A stretch of DNA of 40,038 bases, from contig JAHDBV010000010.1 of NCBI GenBank assembly GCA_020630195.1, positions 38,665 to 78,702 of the forward strand. The letters run 5' to 3'. Source of the DNA: Acidimicrobiales bacterium (GTDB lineage Bacteria; Actinomycetota; Acidimicrobiia; Acidimicrobiales; SZUA-35). How positions within the stretch are numbered: position 1 is the first letter of the stretch; every line of letters starts with the position of its first letter. The notes beneath the pieces were generated by a model, which saw nothing but the letters and a program-made list of their open reading frames with translations, did not search any database and was not told the origin of the DNA. Below, one piece after another: positions 7,816-16,698 of the stretch. The position numbers and the translations under genes are program-made.

Positions 7816-8928
7816 ATGAGCTTCACCCTTCCCGCCGGTGTCGCCGCCGCGGTCCGACCGAGCGCGTCGCCCGCGCTCCTCGGCGCATCGGCCGTCACGG
7901 CCTTCACCTTCTCCGCGACCCCGTTCCTCGTCCCTCGTGCCGTCGCCGACTTCGGCATCGGCCTCGGAGCCGCCGGCCTCCTGTCGACCGCCCAGGTGGC
8001 GGGATTCACGGTCGTGAACCTCGCCGCGGGTCGACGCATGACGCCGCGACGCACACTGATCAAACGTGCCCTCGCGGTGCTCGCGCTGGCGAACCTCGTG
8101 TCGGTGGCCGCACCCGGGTTCTGGGCGCTGGTCGCCGTGCGGGTCGTCGCCGGTGGTGCCATGGGCATGCTCACGTGGATCGCCTGGGTCGACTCGGCCG
8201 CCGACGCTCGTCGCAAGGGTGAGATCGCCGCCATCGGCCCGCTGGCCACACTCGTGTCGGCGCCGGTCGTGTGGGGCCTCGACAGCTTCGCCGGGCTCGA
8301 CGGGGTCTATCTCGGCGCGGCGGTGCTCGCCGCCGCGTGCCTGCCACTTCGGCGCTCGGTCGACCCGCTCGCCGTGCGGCCCGGTCGTCGCCCCATCGAG
8401 ACACCGGGCGTGCGGCTGACGCTCGTCGCCATCGGCGGACTCACCCTCTTCGCCAGCTCGGTGTTCGTGTTCGCCGGCGCGTTCGCGGAGGACGCCGGTG
8501 TCGGCGGATGGGGGCTGACCCTCGGACTCATGCTCAACAGCGCGCTCGGTATCGGTCCGGCACGGTGGGCCGGGCGCCGCCCGCATCCCGGGGTGTTCGT
8601 CGTGGGCATGGCGGTGTGCGTGTTCGGTCTCGCACTCGGACCCTCCGGCTGGATCGTGATCGCCTCGATCGCGCTGTGGGGCGCGATGTTCTGGTTCGCC
8701 GTTCCCGAGGTCTTCGCGATGCTCGCGGAGCGGTCACGCAACCCCGGCGACCGTGTCGGTGATGCCCAGGGCGCCATGGCCCTCGGGCGGGTGCTCGGGC
8801 CGAGTCTCGGCGGCGTCGTGTTGGCCGCCGCCGACGCGACGGTGCTCAGTCTCGTCGCCGTCGCCGGCCTGCTCGCCGTGGCCGCCGCACTCGAACGGGT
8901 CGAGGTGGGCGGCCCCGCGCGAGACTGA
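7816..8928 (+). CDS. MFS transporter
   Basis: A 370-residue integral membrane protein with about 11-12 hydrophobic segments, fitting the major facilitator superfamily. The cytoplasmic loop after the second helix carries AAGRRMTPRRTLIKR, which resembles the MFS A-motif region, and the central loop holds RRSVDPLAVRPGRRPIET. The ATG is chosen because GGAG lies 6 nt upstream; a GTG 33 bp earlier is in frame but less convincing. Length is slightly below the usual 400 residues. Substrate is unknown. It is followed 32 bp later by the amidohydrolase, so it could import or export a substrate of that enzyme. Confidence 0.85.
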   Translation: MSFTLPAGVAAAVRPSASPALLGASAVTAFTFSATPFLVPRAVADFGIGLGAAGLLSTAQVAGFTVVNLAAGRRMTPRRTLIKRALAVLALANLVSVAAPGFWALVAVRVVAGGAMGMLTWIAWVDSAADARRKGEIAAIGPLATLVSAPVVWGLDSFAGLDGVYLGAAVLAAACLPLRRSVDPLAVRPGRRPIETPGVRLTLVAIGGLTLFASSVFVFAGAFAEDAGVGGWGLTLGLMLNSALGIGPARWAGRRPHPGVFVVGMAVCVFGLALGPSGWIVIASIALWGAMFWFAVPEVFAMLAERSRNPGDRVGDAQGAMALGRVLGPSLGGVVLAAADATVLSLVAVAGLLAVAAALERVEVGGPARD

Positions 8929-8960
8929 GACCCGCCCGCCCGACCAGATCCGGAGCCGTC

Positions 8961-10709
8961 ATGCACGACCTCATCATCCGCCGAGCCCACCTCGTCGACG
9001 GCACGGGCGCCGCACCGGTCACCGACGTCGACATCGCCGTGCGCGACGGTCGGATCGCCGAGGTCGGCGGGCCGGGGGTGCGTCTGGCCGGCCCGGCCCG
9101 TCGGGAACTCGACGCCGACGGTCATCTGGTGACCCCCGGATTCGTCGACATCCACACCCACTACGACGGGCAGGCCACCTGGGACCCGTGGCTCGAGCCC
9201 TCGAGCCCCCACGGTGTCACCACCGTCGTGATGGGCAACTGCGGGGTGGGGTTCGCCCCGGTCCGACCCGGTGAGCACGACGCCCTGATCGAGCTCATGG
9301 AGGGAGTCGAGGACATCCCCGGCGCGGCCCTCAGCGAAGGCATGAACTGGGAGTGGGAGAGCTTCGCGGAGTACCTCGATGCACTCGGTCGACGGGAGTT
9401 CGCCCTCGACGTGGGTGCGATGATCGCCCACGGACCGCTGCGGACCTATGTGATGGGACGTCGGGGCGCCGACAACGAAACGGCGTCGTCGGACGACATC
9501 GCGGCGATGGCGGCGCTCGTCGGTGAGGCCGTCGAGGCCGGGGCCATGGGGTTCTCGACCAGCCGCACGATCACCCATCGGGCGATGAACGGCGAGCCCG
9601 TGCCGGGCACGTTCGCGGCCGAGGACGAGCTCTTCTCCATCGGCCGGGCGCTCGGGCGGGCCGGCAAGGGCGTGTTCGAGGTCGCACCGGCCGGCGTCGC
9701 CGGTGAGGACCTCGTCGCCCCGGCGAACGAGGTCGAGTGGGTCTGCCGCCTCGCCGCCGACATCGGTCGTCCCGTGACCTGGCTGATGCTGCAGAACAAC
9801 TTCGCACCACACGACTGGAAGGAGCTGATGACACGCTCCGCGGAGGCGCAGGCCGCCGGCCATCGGGTGGTTCCCCAGGTCGCCGGTCGCCCCTTCGGTG
9901 TGCTGCTCGGGCTCCAGACCGGACGCCACCGCTTCGCCGACTGCCCGTCGTTCGCTCCCCTGCTCGATCGCACGCCGGCTGAGCAGGCCGCGGCCATGGC
10001 CGACCCGGAGCTGAAGGCTCGCCTGCTCGACGAATCACGTGCCGCGGTCGCCCGCCTCGCCGAGTCGAACCCGCTCTCGGCCCATGTCGCGAACGCCTTC
10101 GATCGCACCTACGTGCTCGGTGACCCGGTCGACTACGAGCCGACCGACGCCGACTCGATCGCCGGTCGGGCCACCTCCCGGGGCGCCGACCCGCTCGACG
10201 AGTACTACGAGTGCCTGCGTGAGCGAGACGGGATGGCGATGTTGATGATGCCGTTCCTCGGTTACGCCGAGGGCAACGGCGACGCCCTCCACGGGATGCT
10301 CACCGACCCCGCCGCGGTGTTGGGACTCGCCGACGGCGGCGCCCACGCCAACTTCATCTGCGACGCCTCCACACCGACCTGGATGCTCACGCACTGGGTA
10401 CGTGATCGGACCCGTGGGCCCCGGCTCGAACTCGCCGACGTGGTGGCCAAGATGACCTCCCAGACCGCATCGCTGTTCGGCCTGACCGACCGGGGCGTCG
10501 TCCGTCCCGGCCTGCGGGCCGACCTGAACGTGATCGACCTCGAGCGGCTCCGGCTCCGCTCGCCCCGACTCGTGGCCGACCTGCCCGCCGGGGGCACCCG
10601 ACTCCTCCAGGACGCCGAGGGCTACCGCGCCACCGTCGTCGCGGGCCGGATCACCCGGGAACACGACGAGTTCACCGGCGAGACACCGGGGCGCCTCGTC
10701 CGGAGCTGA
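8961..10709 (+). CDS. Amidohydrolase, N-acyl-D-amino-acid deacylase-like (COG3653)
   Basis: A 582-residue TIM-barrel metal hydrolase. The N-terminal amidohydrolase signature [14 protein letters not shown] carries the HxH metal ligands (His65, His67). [10 protein letters not shown] carries the Cys (Cys94) that replaces the carboxylated lysine in D-aminoacylases. [11 protein letters not shown] near residue 460 supplies the catalytic Asp region. The second-shell segment where D-aminoacylases usually read THxR-E is divergent here (VFEVAPAG), so substrate may differ from N-acyl-D-amino acids. The ATG has CCGGAG upstream. It lies between an MFS transporter and a nitroreductase. Confidence 0.85.
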   Translation: MHDLIIRRAHLVDGTGAAPVTDVDIAVRDGRIAEVGGPGVRLAGPARRELDADGHLVTPGFVDIHTHYDGQATWDPWLEPSSPHGVTTVVMGNCGVGFAPVRPGEHDALIELMEGVEDIPGAALSEGMNWEWESFAEYLDALGRREFALDVGAMIAHGPLRTYVMGRRGADNETASSDDIAAMAALVGEAVEAGAMGFSTSRTITHRAMNGEPVPGTFAAEDELFSIGRALGRAGKGVFEVAPAGVAGEDLVAPANEVEWVCRLAADIGRPVTWLMLQNNFAPHDWKELMTRSAEAQAAGHRVVPQVAGRPFGVLLGLQTGRHRFADCPSFAPLLDRTPAEQAAAMADPELKARLLDESRAAVARLAESNPLSAHVANAFDRTYVLGDPVDYEPTDADSIAGRATSRGADPLDEYYECLRERDGMAMLMMPFLGYAEGNGDALHGMLTDPAAVLGLADGGAHANFICDASTPTWMLTHWVRDRTRGPRLELADVVAKMTSQTASLFGLTDRGVVRPGLRADLNVIDLERLRLRSPRLVADLPAGGTRLLQDAEGYRATVVAGRITREHDEFTGETPGRLVRS

Positions 10710-10738
10710 CGCGGCCCTGGCCGATCGGATTCGCTCGA

Positions 10739-10764
10739 CCACGATCCGCTCGGCAGGATCGTGG
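10739..10764. promoter_or_regulatory. 9-bp inverted repeat abutting the nitroreductase start codon
   Basis: CCACGATCC and GGATCGTGG are perfect complements around an 8-nt spacer, ending 1 nt before the ATG of the nitroreductase gene. It could be a repressor operator or, in RNA, a hairpin at the translation start. No Shine-Dalgarno sequence is visible outside it. Confidence 0.5.
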
Positions 10765-10765
10765 C

Positions 10766-11416
10766 ATGGAGACACCCGATGCGATCACCGGACGGTTCTC
10801 CGTCCGCCAGTTCACCGACACCCCGGTCGAGGCCGAGACGTTGCGTGGCCTGCTCGAGTTGGCGTCCCGCGCCCCGTCGGGTGGCAACGTGCAGCCCTGG
10901 TGGATCGATGTGATCCACGGGCCGTCGATGGCGCGATTCCGCGAGTTCCTCGCCGAGCGCGAGATGGAGGCCGCCGGCTACGAGATCTACCCCGCCGATC
11001 TCTGGGAGCCGCACCGGGGCACCCGCTTCGAGGTGGGTATGCAGCTGTACGAGTCGCTCGGGATCGCCCGTGACGACAAGGCCGCCCGGTTCGGTCAGAT
11101 GCTCCGCAACTACACGTTCTTCGATGCGCCGGCCGCTGTGTTCTGTTTCGTCGACCGGCGGATGGGTCCACCCCAGTGGTCCGACCTCGGCATGTTCCTC
11201 CAGACCTTCATGGTCGCCGCAACCGACGCGGGACTCGGCACCTGTGCCCAGGAGGCATGGGCGACCTACAGCGGTGCGGTGGCGGAGTTCTGCGGGCGCG
11301 GCGATGACCTGATGCTGTTCTGTGGTGTGGCCGTCGGCCACGTCGACGAGGCGGCGCCGGTGAACGGCTGGCGGAGCACCAGGCGGCCGGTCGAGGAGTT
11401 CGCGGTCTTCCACTGA
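10766..11416 (+). CDS. Nitroreductase family protein (FMN-dependent)
   Basis: A 216-residue nitroreductase-fold flavoenzyme, expected to reduce nitroaromatics, quinones or related substrates with NAD(P)H. The FMN phosphate motif RFSVRQF (residues 10-16), RAPSGGNVQPW and the C-terminal GLGTCAQEAWA match the family. Length is typical. The start ATG sits directly after an inverted repeat, with no clear ribosome binding site, so initiation may be unusual. The next gene, 96 bp downstream, is a DsbA-fold protein related to mycothiol-dependent nitroreductases, which suggests a shared redox role. Confidence 0.9.
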   Translation: METPDAITGRFSVRQFTDTPVEAETLRGLLELASRAPSGGNVQPWWIDVIHGPSMARFREFLAEREMEAAGYEIYPADLWEPHRGTRFEVGMQLYESLGIARDDKAARFGQMLRNYTFFDAPAAVFCFVDRRMGPPQWSDLGMFLQTFMVAATDAGLGTCAQEAWATYSGAVAEFCGRGDDLMLFCGVAVGHVDEAAPVNGWRSTRRPVEEFAVFH

Positions 11417-11512
11417 GCCGGCCGTCGTGCCGATCCGGCCGTCCACCGATGACGTGGCGACCCGGTGCGTGCGGTCGGAATGCCGTCGGGTGTCGGAGGG
11501 TTCGATGGCCAC

Positions 11513-12274
11513 ATGACCGACCCCCGTGTTCCCGATCCCATCGACGCCGACGTCGTGTTCTACTTCGATCCGGTGTGCCCGTTCGCCTGGATCACGAGCC
11601 GCTGGTTCGAGAAGGTCCGTGCGCAGCGTGACTACACGGTGGACTACCGGTTCATCTCGCTCCGGCTCCTCAACGCACACATCGACTACGACACCCACTT
11701 CCCGCCGGAGTACGAGGAGGGCCACAACGCGGGTCTGCGGATGTTGCGCCTGGCGGCGGCCGTGCGTGCGGTGGCGGGTCGGGAGGCGATGGGGCCGCTC
11801 TACGCCGCGTTGTCGACCACCGTGTTCGACGAACCCCGGGGTGGCGACGACGACGCGGAGACCGCTCGCCGGGCGGCGCTCGGCACGGTCGAGCACGTGG
11901 CACCGATCCTCGAGGCACTCGGCCACGACCCGGAACTGGCCGACGCCCTGTTCGACGAGACCTGGGACGCCATCGTCCAGGCGGAGACCGACGAGGCGTT
12001 GTCGCGGACCGGCAAGGACGTCGGCACGCCGATCATCTCGTTCCAGCCGCCGGACGGGCCGTCGTTCTTCGGTCCGGTGATCAGCCGGATCCCCGACGAC
12101 GACGAAGCGGTGGAGCTGTGGGACGCGACGGTGACACTCGCCCGGTTCCCGGGCTTCGCCGAGATGAAGCGGTCGCTCCGGGAACGTCCGCAGCTCCGAT
12201 CGTTCGGTGTGGAGCCGGGCGACGTGGGCAAAGAGGAGGACTGGCACGGCGGATCCCGCCGCCAGAAGAAGTAG
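11513..12274 (+). CDS. DsbA-family protein resembling mycothiol-dependent nitroreductase Rv2466c
   Basis: A 253-residue thioredoxin-fold protein. The opening FYFDPVCPFAWITSRW and later GKDVGTPIISF and SFFGPVISRIP closely follow the recalled sequence of the Rv2466c group, which uses mycothiol. Rv2466c has a CPWC active site; here it is CPFA (Cys22-Pro-Phe-Ala25), so the resolving cysteine is replaced by alanine and a monothiol mechanism is implied. The ATG (MTDPRVPDP) is chosen over an upstream in-frame ATG at 11465, which would add a Gly-rich 16-residue head. GGAGGG lies 12 nt upstream. A hairpin terminator follows directly. Confidence 0.85.
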   Translation: MTDPRVPDPIDADVVFYFDPVCPFAWITSRWFEKVRAQRDYTVDYRFISLRLLNAHIDYDTHFPPEYEEGHNAGLRMLRLAAAVRAVAGREAMGPLYAALSTTVFDEPRGGDDDAETARRAALGTVEHVAPILEALGHDPELADALFDETWDAIVQAETDEALSRTGKDVGTPIISFQPPDGPSFFGPVISRIPDDDEAVELWDATVTLARFPGFAEMKRSLRERPQLRSFGVEPGDVGKEEDWHGGSRRQKK

Positions 12275-12304
12275 TCGCCGGCCCGCCAGTCGGCGGGGCG
12301 GCGA
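12275..12304. terminator. Hairpin between convergent genes, likely bidirectional terminator
   Basis: A 13-bp stem with one mismatch (12275-12287 with 12292-12304) and AGTC loop begins right after the DsbA-like stop and ends 6 bp before the stop of the opposing gene. There is no T run, as is common in high-GC actinobacteria. Confidence 0.6.
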
Positions 12305-12310
12305 CCCCGG

Positions 12311-12514
12311 TCACTCGACGTCGCTGGTCAGATCGATCGGGCCTTCGAGGTCGAGGGTCGCCCCACGCTCCTCGAGGAGGATCCGCAGCTCTCGGCGAAG
12401 CGTGTTGGCTTCGGTCACGAGCCGATCGAGCGTGTCCCGGTCGCCGGCGTCGGTGGCCGTGATGTCGTGGTTGAGCTCGAAGAGCCTCGTCCGGAGTTCC
12501 AGTTCTCGATCCAT
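12311..12514 (-). CDS. Small coiled-coil protein of unknown function
   Basis: A 67-residue protein that reads as a helical hairpin: RELELRTRLFELNHDI, then RDTLDRLVTEANTLRREL, with leucines in heptad-like spacing, ending in an acidic tail. No known domain was recognised. The ATG is preferred over an in-frame GTG 9 nt upstream because GAAGG lies 9 nt before the ATG. It is convergent with the DsbA-like gene. The 137-bp region upstream has an AACTAGTT palindrome and a short CCCC-ATCT-GGGG hairpin but no convincing promoter. Confidence 0.7.
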   Translation of the reverse strand: MDRELELRTRLFELNHDITATDAGDRDTLDRLVTEANTLRRELRILLEERGATLDLEGPIDLTSDVE

Positions 12515-12651
12515 CGTGTGCACCCTTCACGTGACGATCGACTGCTTGGTCAAAGCAAACTAGTTCACCCCATCTGGGGGATCTGGGTTACCGGTGCGTA
12601 CTTTCTCAGCTTCTCCTCAGCGACGCCCAACCGGATGCGACTCCGGGTTGC

Positions 12652-13890
12652 TCAACCCCGCCGGGCCTCGGACCAGCTCTTGCCCTTCTCCACGTTGATG
12701 TCACGAGGGAGCCCGAGTGCGTGTTCGGCGATGATGTTGCGCTGCACGGCGAAGGTGCCGCCGCCGAGGGTGAGGGCGGGGCTGAACAGGAAGCCGTAGT
12801 GCCAGATCCGGTCGATCATCGTCGCCGGGTCGGTCTCGAAGTTCACCTCGGTCGCACCGGTCTGGGACGACTCGGGAATGGTGCCCGCCGGACCGGAGCC
12901 CTCGAGCATGCCGTCGGCCCCCGACCACGACTTCGCGAGTGCCATGACACGTTGGCCGTGTTCGTCGGCGAGGAACTTCTGGATGGAGGCCTCCGGCCCC
13001 GGTGTGCGCCCCTTCAGACGGGAGGAGAGCGTGCGGAGCCGGGTCAGGCGCAGGACCTCGGACTCGATGTGGGTGCGGGCCGCCTCGTCCCGGAAGACGG
13101 GATCGGCCCGCTTCGCGAGGCCCTCCGGTGAGGTGTCGGCCCGAACGAGGTCGAAGAACTCCTCCGCCGTCGGCCCGGCGCCCCAGAGCACACCACCGCG
13201 GGACAACGACACCCGCTCGTTGGCGAGGGTGACCTTGGCGAGTCGCCAGCCGTCGTTCTCCTGTCCGACGAGGAGATCGGCGGGGATCCGGACGTCGTCG
13301 AAGAAGACCTGGTTGAACGAGTGCGCCGTGGTCATGTCGACGATCGGCGTCATCGTGATGCCGGGCAGGTCCATCGGGCAGATGAAGTACGAGATGCCCT
13401 TGTGCTTGGGGACGTCGGTGTCGGTCCGGGCGATGAGGATGCCGAACTGGCTGTGATGGCCGCCCGAGGTCCAGATCTTCTGGCCGTTGACGATGTACTC
13501 GTCACCGTCGCGCACGGCGCGGGTGCCGAGGCTGGCCAGATCGGAGCCGGCGTCGGGCTCGGAGAAGAGCTGGCACCACATCTCCTCACCGGCGAGGCAC
13601 GGCATCAGGTACCGCTCCTTCTGGGCGTCGGTTCCGGCGGCGATGATCGTCGGGGTCGCCCAGCCGATGCCGATGTCGTTGCGGGGCCGCTTGACCCGGG
13701 CCCGGCTGAGCTCCTCGTCGATGATCAGCTGGTGCAGCGGGTCGGCCTCGAGGCCCCACGGGCGGGGCAGGTGCGGAGCGACGAGGCCGGCCTCGGCGAG
13801 GTCACGGCCGGACGGGTTCGGATGGGCGTCGAGCCACTCCCGGAGTTCGAGGCGGCGGGGGTCGTCGGCGGGCGGCAGGTCGAAATCCAC
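12652..13890 (-). CDS. Acyl-CoA dehydrogenase (FadE-type)
   Basis: A 412-residue flavoprotein that should introduce the 2,3 double bond into an acyl-CoA. Family motifs are LFSEPDAGSDLAS, NGQKIWTSGGHHSQFGIL, FFDDVRIPADLLVG and the C-terminal VQRNIIAEHALGLPRDI. The classical catalytic glutamate column of medium-chain enzymes (YEGT) is GGGT here. A glutamate in ANERVSL aligns with the alternative base of isovaleryl-CoA dehydrogenase, so the protein is probably active. The start is GTG; the nearby ATG is out of frame. It follows the M20 peptidase gene by 51 bp on the same strand. Acyl substrate unknown. Confidence 0.92.
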   Translation of the reverse strand: MDFDLPPADDPRRLELREWLDAHPNPSGRDLAEAGLVAPHLPRPWGLEADPLHQLIIDEELSRARVKRPRNDIGIGWATPTIIAAGTDAQKERYLMPCLAGEEMWCQLFSEPDAGSDLASLGTRAVRDGDEYIVNGQKIWTSGGHHSQFGILIARTDTDVPKHKGISYFICPMDLPGITMTPIVDMTTAHSFNQVFFDDVRIPADLLVGQENDGWRLAKVTLANERVSLSRGGVLWGAGPTAEEFFDLVRADTSPEGLAKRADPVFRDEAARTHIESEVLRLTRLRTLSSRLKGRTPGPEASIQKFLADEHGQRVMALAKSWSGADGMLEGSGPAGTIPESSQTGATEVNFETDPATMIDRIWHYGFLFSPALTLGGGTFAVQRNIIAEHALGLPRDINVEKGKSWSEARRG

Positions 13891-13941
13891 CTCGGCATGC
13901 TGGCGCGCCCCCGCCGCCCATGCCAGCCGACGCGGCGGGAG

Positions 13942-15303
13942 TCAGGAGCGGCGGAGCTCGTCGACGACGTCGATGTAGAACTGCGTCGTCAGCGCGAGCG
14001 AGTCGAGGTCGATGCGCTCGTCGTTGCCGTGGAACCGTGCGCCGAAGTCGGCGGCCGACACGTGCGGCGAGAGCAACCCGGTGCCGTAGGCCACCGCCCC
14101 GAGCTCGCGGTGCACGCGGGCGTCGGTGAACCCGACGACGAGGCCGGGATCCATCCGCGCGTCGGGGAACCGGCGTCGGGTGGCGGACTCGATGGCGTCC
14201 CACAGACGGGTGTGCATGGCCGAGGTCGAGGCCCGGTCGTTCATGAGCGGGGTGACCTCCACCGAGTCGTAGAGGTCACCGAGCGCGGTGCGGAGGTGGG
14301 CGTCCACCTCGTCGGCCCCCTCGCCGGGCAGCGTGCGCACGTCGACGTCGATGTCGACGGTGTCGGGGATCGTGTTGGTCTTGGTCTGGCTGACGGCCAC
14401 GTTCGGCGAGAACGTCGTGTGCGTGCAGGCGTGGAGGAAGCTCGCCGTCTTCGGATGCGGCACCGTCTCGAGGAAGTCCTCGATGCGATCCGGGTCGAGC
14501 AGCATCGCCCGGGTGTCGTCGTCGACCCCCATACCGTCGACTTGGGAGCGCCAGAGCTCGTGGAAGCGGGCGGGTGGGCGGTAGTCACCGATGCGTTGCA
14601 CCACCTTGGCGGCGGTCATGAGTGCGTTGTCGGAGCGGAACGGTTGCGAACCGTGCCCGGGCACACCCCGCACCCGCAGCCGGCGCCACGCCACACCCTT
14701 CTCCCCCACGTTGATCCTCACGGTGTGGTCACCCGCACCGCCGCCGTGGAGGCCACCGTTCTCGGTCATGACGTCGTCGGCGGCGATGGCGTCCGGATGA
14801 TGCTCGGCCATGAAGCGTGCGCCGTAGCGGCTCCCCGACTCCTCGTCAGCGCACCCGAAGAACACGAGATCGCCGGCGGGCCGCTTCGAATCGTCGCGGG
14901 CGGTCTCGAGCGCGAGGTGCTGGAAGGCGATGGCCATCGACGAGGTGAGGTTGAGCATGTCGACACACCCCCGGCCCCAGACCTCCCCGTCGATGATCTC
15001 GCCGCCGAACGGGTCCTCCCGCCAGCCCTCGGCGGTGACCGGGACGACGTCGGTGTGGCCGTTCCACAGAAGCGTGCGGGCGTCGGGATCCCGTCCGGGG
15101 AGCCGGGCGACGAGGTTCACGCGCCCGGGCGCCGACTCGAACCGCTGGACGTCGACCCCGGGCAGGCCGACGACCTGCTCCAGGACGTCGGCGTTGCGGA
15201 TCTCCTGGCCGGACGACTCCGTGCCCTCGTTGACGCACTCGTTGCGGATCAGCGTCTGGAGGAGCTCGACGGTCTGGGCGGAACGGGCGGCCTGGGCGTC
15301 CAT
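13942..15303 (-). CDS. M20-family metallopeptidase/deacylase
   Basis: A 453-residue di-zinc hydrolase of the ArgE/DapE/ACY1/M20 group that cleaves peptides or N-acyl amino acids. Metal-site motifs are NGHTDVVP (His83, with Asp85), GRGCVDM (bridging Asp115), DEESG (catalytic Glu154 and adjacent Glu155), a later Glu in MTENGG, and a C-terminal His in FHGNDE (about 425). The dimerisation lid lies between. The ATG is the only sensible start. No signal peptide is visible, so it is probably cytoplasmic. It sits between a lipoprotein and an acyl-CoA dehydrogenase on one strand. Exact substrate not deducible. Confidence 0.9.
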   Translation of the reverse strand: MDAQAARSAQTVELLQTLIRNECVNEGTESSGQEIRNADVLEQVVGLPGVDVQRFESAPGRVNLVARLPGRDPDARTLLWNGHTDVVPVTAEGWREDPFGGEIIDGEVWGRGCVDMLNLTSSMAIAFQHLALETARDDSKRPAGDLVFFGCADEESGSRYGARFMAEHHPDAIAADDVMTENGGLHGGGAGDHTVRINVGEKGVAWRRLRVRGVPGHGSQPFRSDNALMTAAKVVQRIGDYRPPARFHELWRSQVDGMGVDDDTRAMLLDPDRIEDFLETVPHPKTASFLHACTHTTFSPNVAVSQTKTNTIPDTVDIDVDVRTLPGEGADEVDAHLRTALGDLYDSVEVTPLMNDRASTSAMHTRLWDAIESATRRRFPDARMDPGLVVGFTDARVHRELGAVAYGTGLLSPHVSAADFGARFHGNDERIDLDSLALTTQFYIDVVDELRRS

Positions 15304-15351
15304 GGCTCCGAGCCTGGCATGTCGGTCGGGTCGGTGCGCGATCCCCTGGCC

Positions 15352-15368
15352 CCGGCCGGACCGGCCGG
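15352..15368 (-). terminator. Weak hairpin after the lipoprotein gene
   Basis: CCGGCC and GGCCGG can pair around a 5-nt loop just downstream of the minus-strand lipoprotein stop. It has no T run, and the sequence is palindromic GC of the kind expected by chance here, so support is weak. Confidence 0.25.
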
Positions 15369-15373
15369 AGGCC

Positions 15374-15868
15374 TCAGCTCGGGAGCTCGAACTCGACGCC
15401 GTCGGGTGACCAGCCGCTCACCTGGTCACGGCCGCGGACGACGACGATCGTCACCTCGTCGGGGATCTCGACGCCGGAGGTCGAACGGGTGAAGGGCTGT
15501 TCGAACTGGTGGTCGTGGAGGAGCTCACGGATGCCGTACACGGTCTCGCCGTCGACCGACTCGATCCGCCACGCATCGGCGTACCGCTCGGGGGTGTCGT
15601 ACGGCGACGACAGGGTCACGTCGAAGGTCCAGCCGGCGTCGGACGCGGTCGCTTCGACCCCGACGACCTCCGGGTAGAGCTCCTCCGTGGCGGCGTCGGG
15701 CTCGACCGTCGCATCGTCGCCCGGGGTCGCGCTGTCGGGCTCCGGCCCGACGGCCGCCTCCACGCCGTCGTCGATGGTGGCGGCGTCGGTGTCGTCGGAG
15801 GAGCACGCGGCGGCCAGGATCGCCGCCACGAGGGCGAGGGCCGCGAGTCGGCTCGATCGGGTGGTCAT
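15374..15868 (-). CDS. Predicted secreted lipoprotein of unknown function
   Basis: A 164-residue protein with a lipoprotein signal: basic MTTRSSR, a hydrophobic core, and a lipobox-like ILAAAC before Cys22. An acidic, Thr/Ala-rich linker (about residues 23-70) is followed by a globular region with WTFDVTLSSPYDTPERYADAW, EIPDEVTIVVVRGRDQV and GVEFELPS at the end. It is expected on the outer face of the cytoplasmic membrane. Its ATG overlaps the SDR stop by 4 bp (ATGA), so it is translationally coupled to that oxidoreductase. No family was recognised. Confidence 0.85.
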   Translation of the reverse strand: MTTRSSRLAALALVAAILAAACSSDDTDAATIDDGVEAAVGPEPDSATPGDDATVEPDAATEELYPEVVGVEATASDAGWTFDVTLSSPYDTPERYADAWRIESVDGETVYGIRELLHDHQFEQPFTRSTSGVEIPDEVTIVVVRGRDQVSGWSPDGVEFELPS

Positions 15869-16656
15869 GCCGACGGGTACACCATGCCGCCGTCGACCTT
15901 GATGATCGAACCGGTCGTGTACGAGGCGGCGTCGGAGGCGAGCCAGAGGGCGGCGCCGACGATCTCGTCGGGCGCCCCACCACGCTCGAGTGGGATCCGC
16001 TTGGACGCCATCTCGTCGAACGCCTCGAGGTCCCAGGCCTTGGCGATGTCGGTGAGGAAGGCTCCCGGCATGATGCAGTTGACCCGCACCGACGGCGCGA
16101 GGGCCCGCGCCATGCCGAGCGTCAGGTTCTGGACGCCGGACTTCGCGGCGCCGTAGGGCACCTCGGCCGGCGTGGGGGCGACGGCGGCGACCGACGAGAC
16201 GTTGATGATCGATCCGCCGCCGTTGGCGGCCATCCACTCCCCCGCCAGCGACGACAGCCGGAACGGGCCCTTCAGGTTCACGTCGATCACCTTGTTCCAG
16301 AGCGCTTCGGTGACCGATGACAGCGACTCGTAGAGGGGCGACATGCCGGCGTTGTTGACCACCACGTCGACCCGACCGAACTCGTCGAGCGTGCGGGCGA
16401 GGAGCGCCTCGGCGCCGTCCCAGTCGCCGGCGTGGTAGGCGACGCCGATGGCGCGGCGGCCGGTGCGGTCGTGGATCTCGGCGGCGAGTTCGTCACACGC
16501 CTCGACCTTGCGGGAGGCGATCACGACGTCGGCCCCGTGGTCGGCGAAGGCGAGGCTCATCGCCCGGCCGAGGCCGCGGGAGCCGCCGGTGACGATGGCG
16601 ACGCGCCCGGTCAGATCGAACGAGACGGTGCCGGTGGCCGGAGGGAGTTCGGGCAT
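15865..16656 (-). CDS. Short-chain dehydrogenase/reductase (classical SDR)
   Basis: A 263-residue Rossmann-fold oxidoreductase. The nucleotide motif TGGSRGLG (about residues 24-31), NNAG, the catalytic Ser in INVSSVAA, YGAAK (Tyr and Lys) and the C-terminal TGSIIKVDGG are all intact. The classical family has about 250 residues. An SRKVEACDEL segment after the second strand suggests NADP(H) use, but this is only indicative. The ATG is followed by a 10-residue Pro/Thr-rich head. It lies 42 bp after the pilus genes on the same strand and overlaps the downstream lipoprotein start. Substrate unknown. Confidence 0.93.
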   Translation of the reverse strand: MPELPPATGTVSFDLTGRVAIVTGGSRGLGRAMSLAFADHGADVVIASRKVEACDELAAEIHDRTGRRAIGVAYHAGDWDGAEALLARTLDEFGRVDVVVNNAGMSPLYESLSSVTEALWNKVIDVNLKGPFRLSSLAGEWMAANGGGSIINVSSVAAVAPTPAEVPYGAAKSGVQNLTLGMARALAPSVRVNCIMPGAFLTDIAKAWDLEAFDEMASKRIPLERGGAPDEIVGAALWLASDAASYTTGSIIKVDGGMVYPSA

Positions 16657-16674
16657 GTCCGCATCTTCGCGGAC
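16657..16674. other. 6-bp inverted repeat between pilus operon and SDR gene
   Basis: GTCCGC and GCGGAC pair around ATCTTC immediately upstream of the SDR start and just after the pilus operon. It may be a weak terminator or an operator. Short enough to be fortuitous. Confidence 0.25.
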
Positions 16675-16698
16675 GGGCGATGCCGGGGCGAGGCGGCC

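Noticed and set aside
13894-13924. GGCATG/CATGCC inverted repeat upstream of the acyl-CoA dehydrogenase
   Set aside because: The arms are only 6 bp with a long spacer in GC-rich sequence, so chance is likely.
13321-15492. Very long open frame (723 codons) on the plus strand
   Set aside because: It is antisense to the acyl-CoA dehydrogenase and M20 genes, has Val/Arg/Gly-rich shadow composition and no domain. Long antisense frames are expected at this GC.
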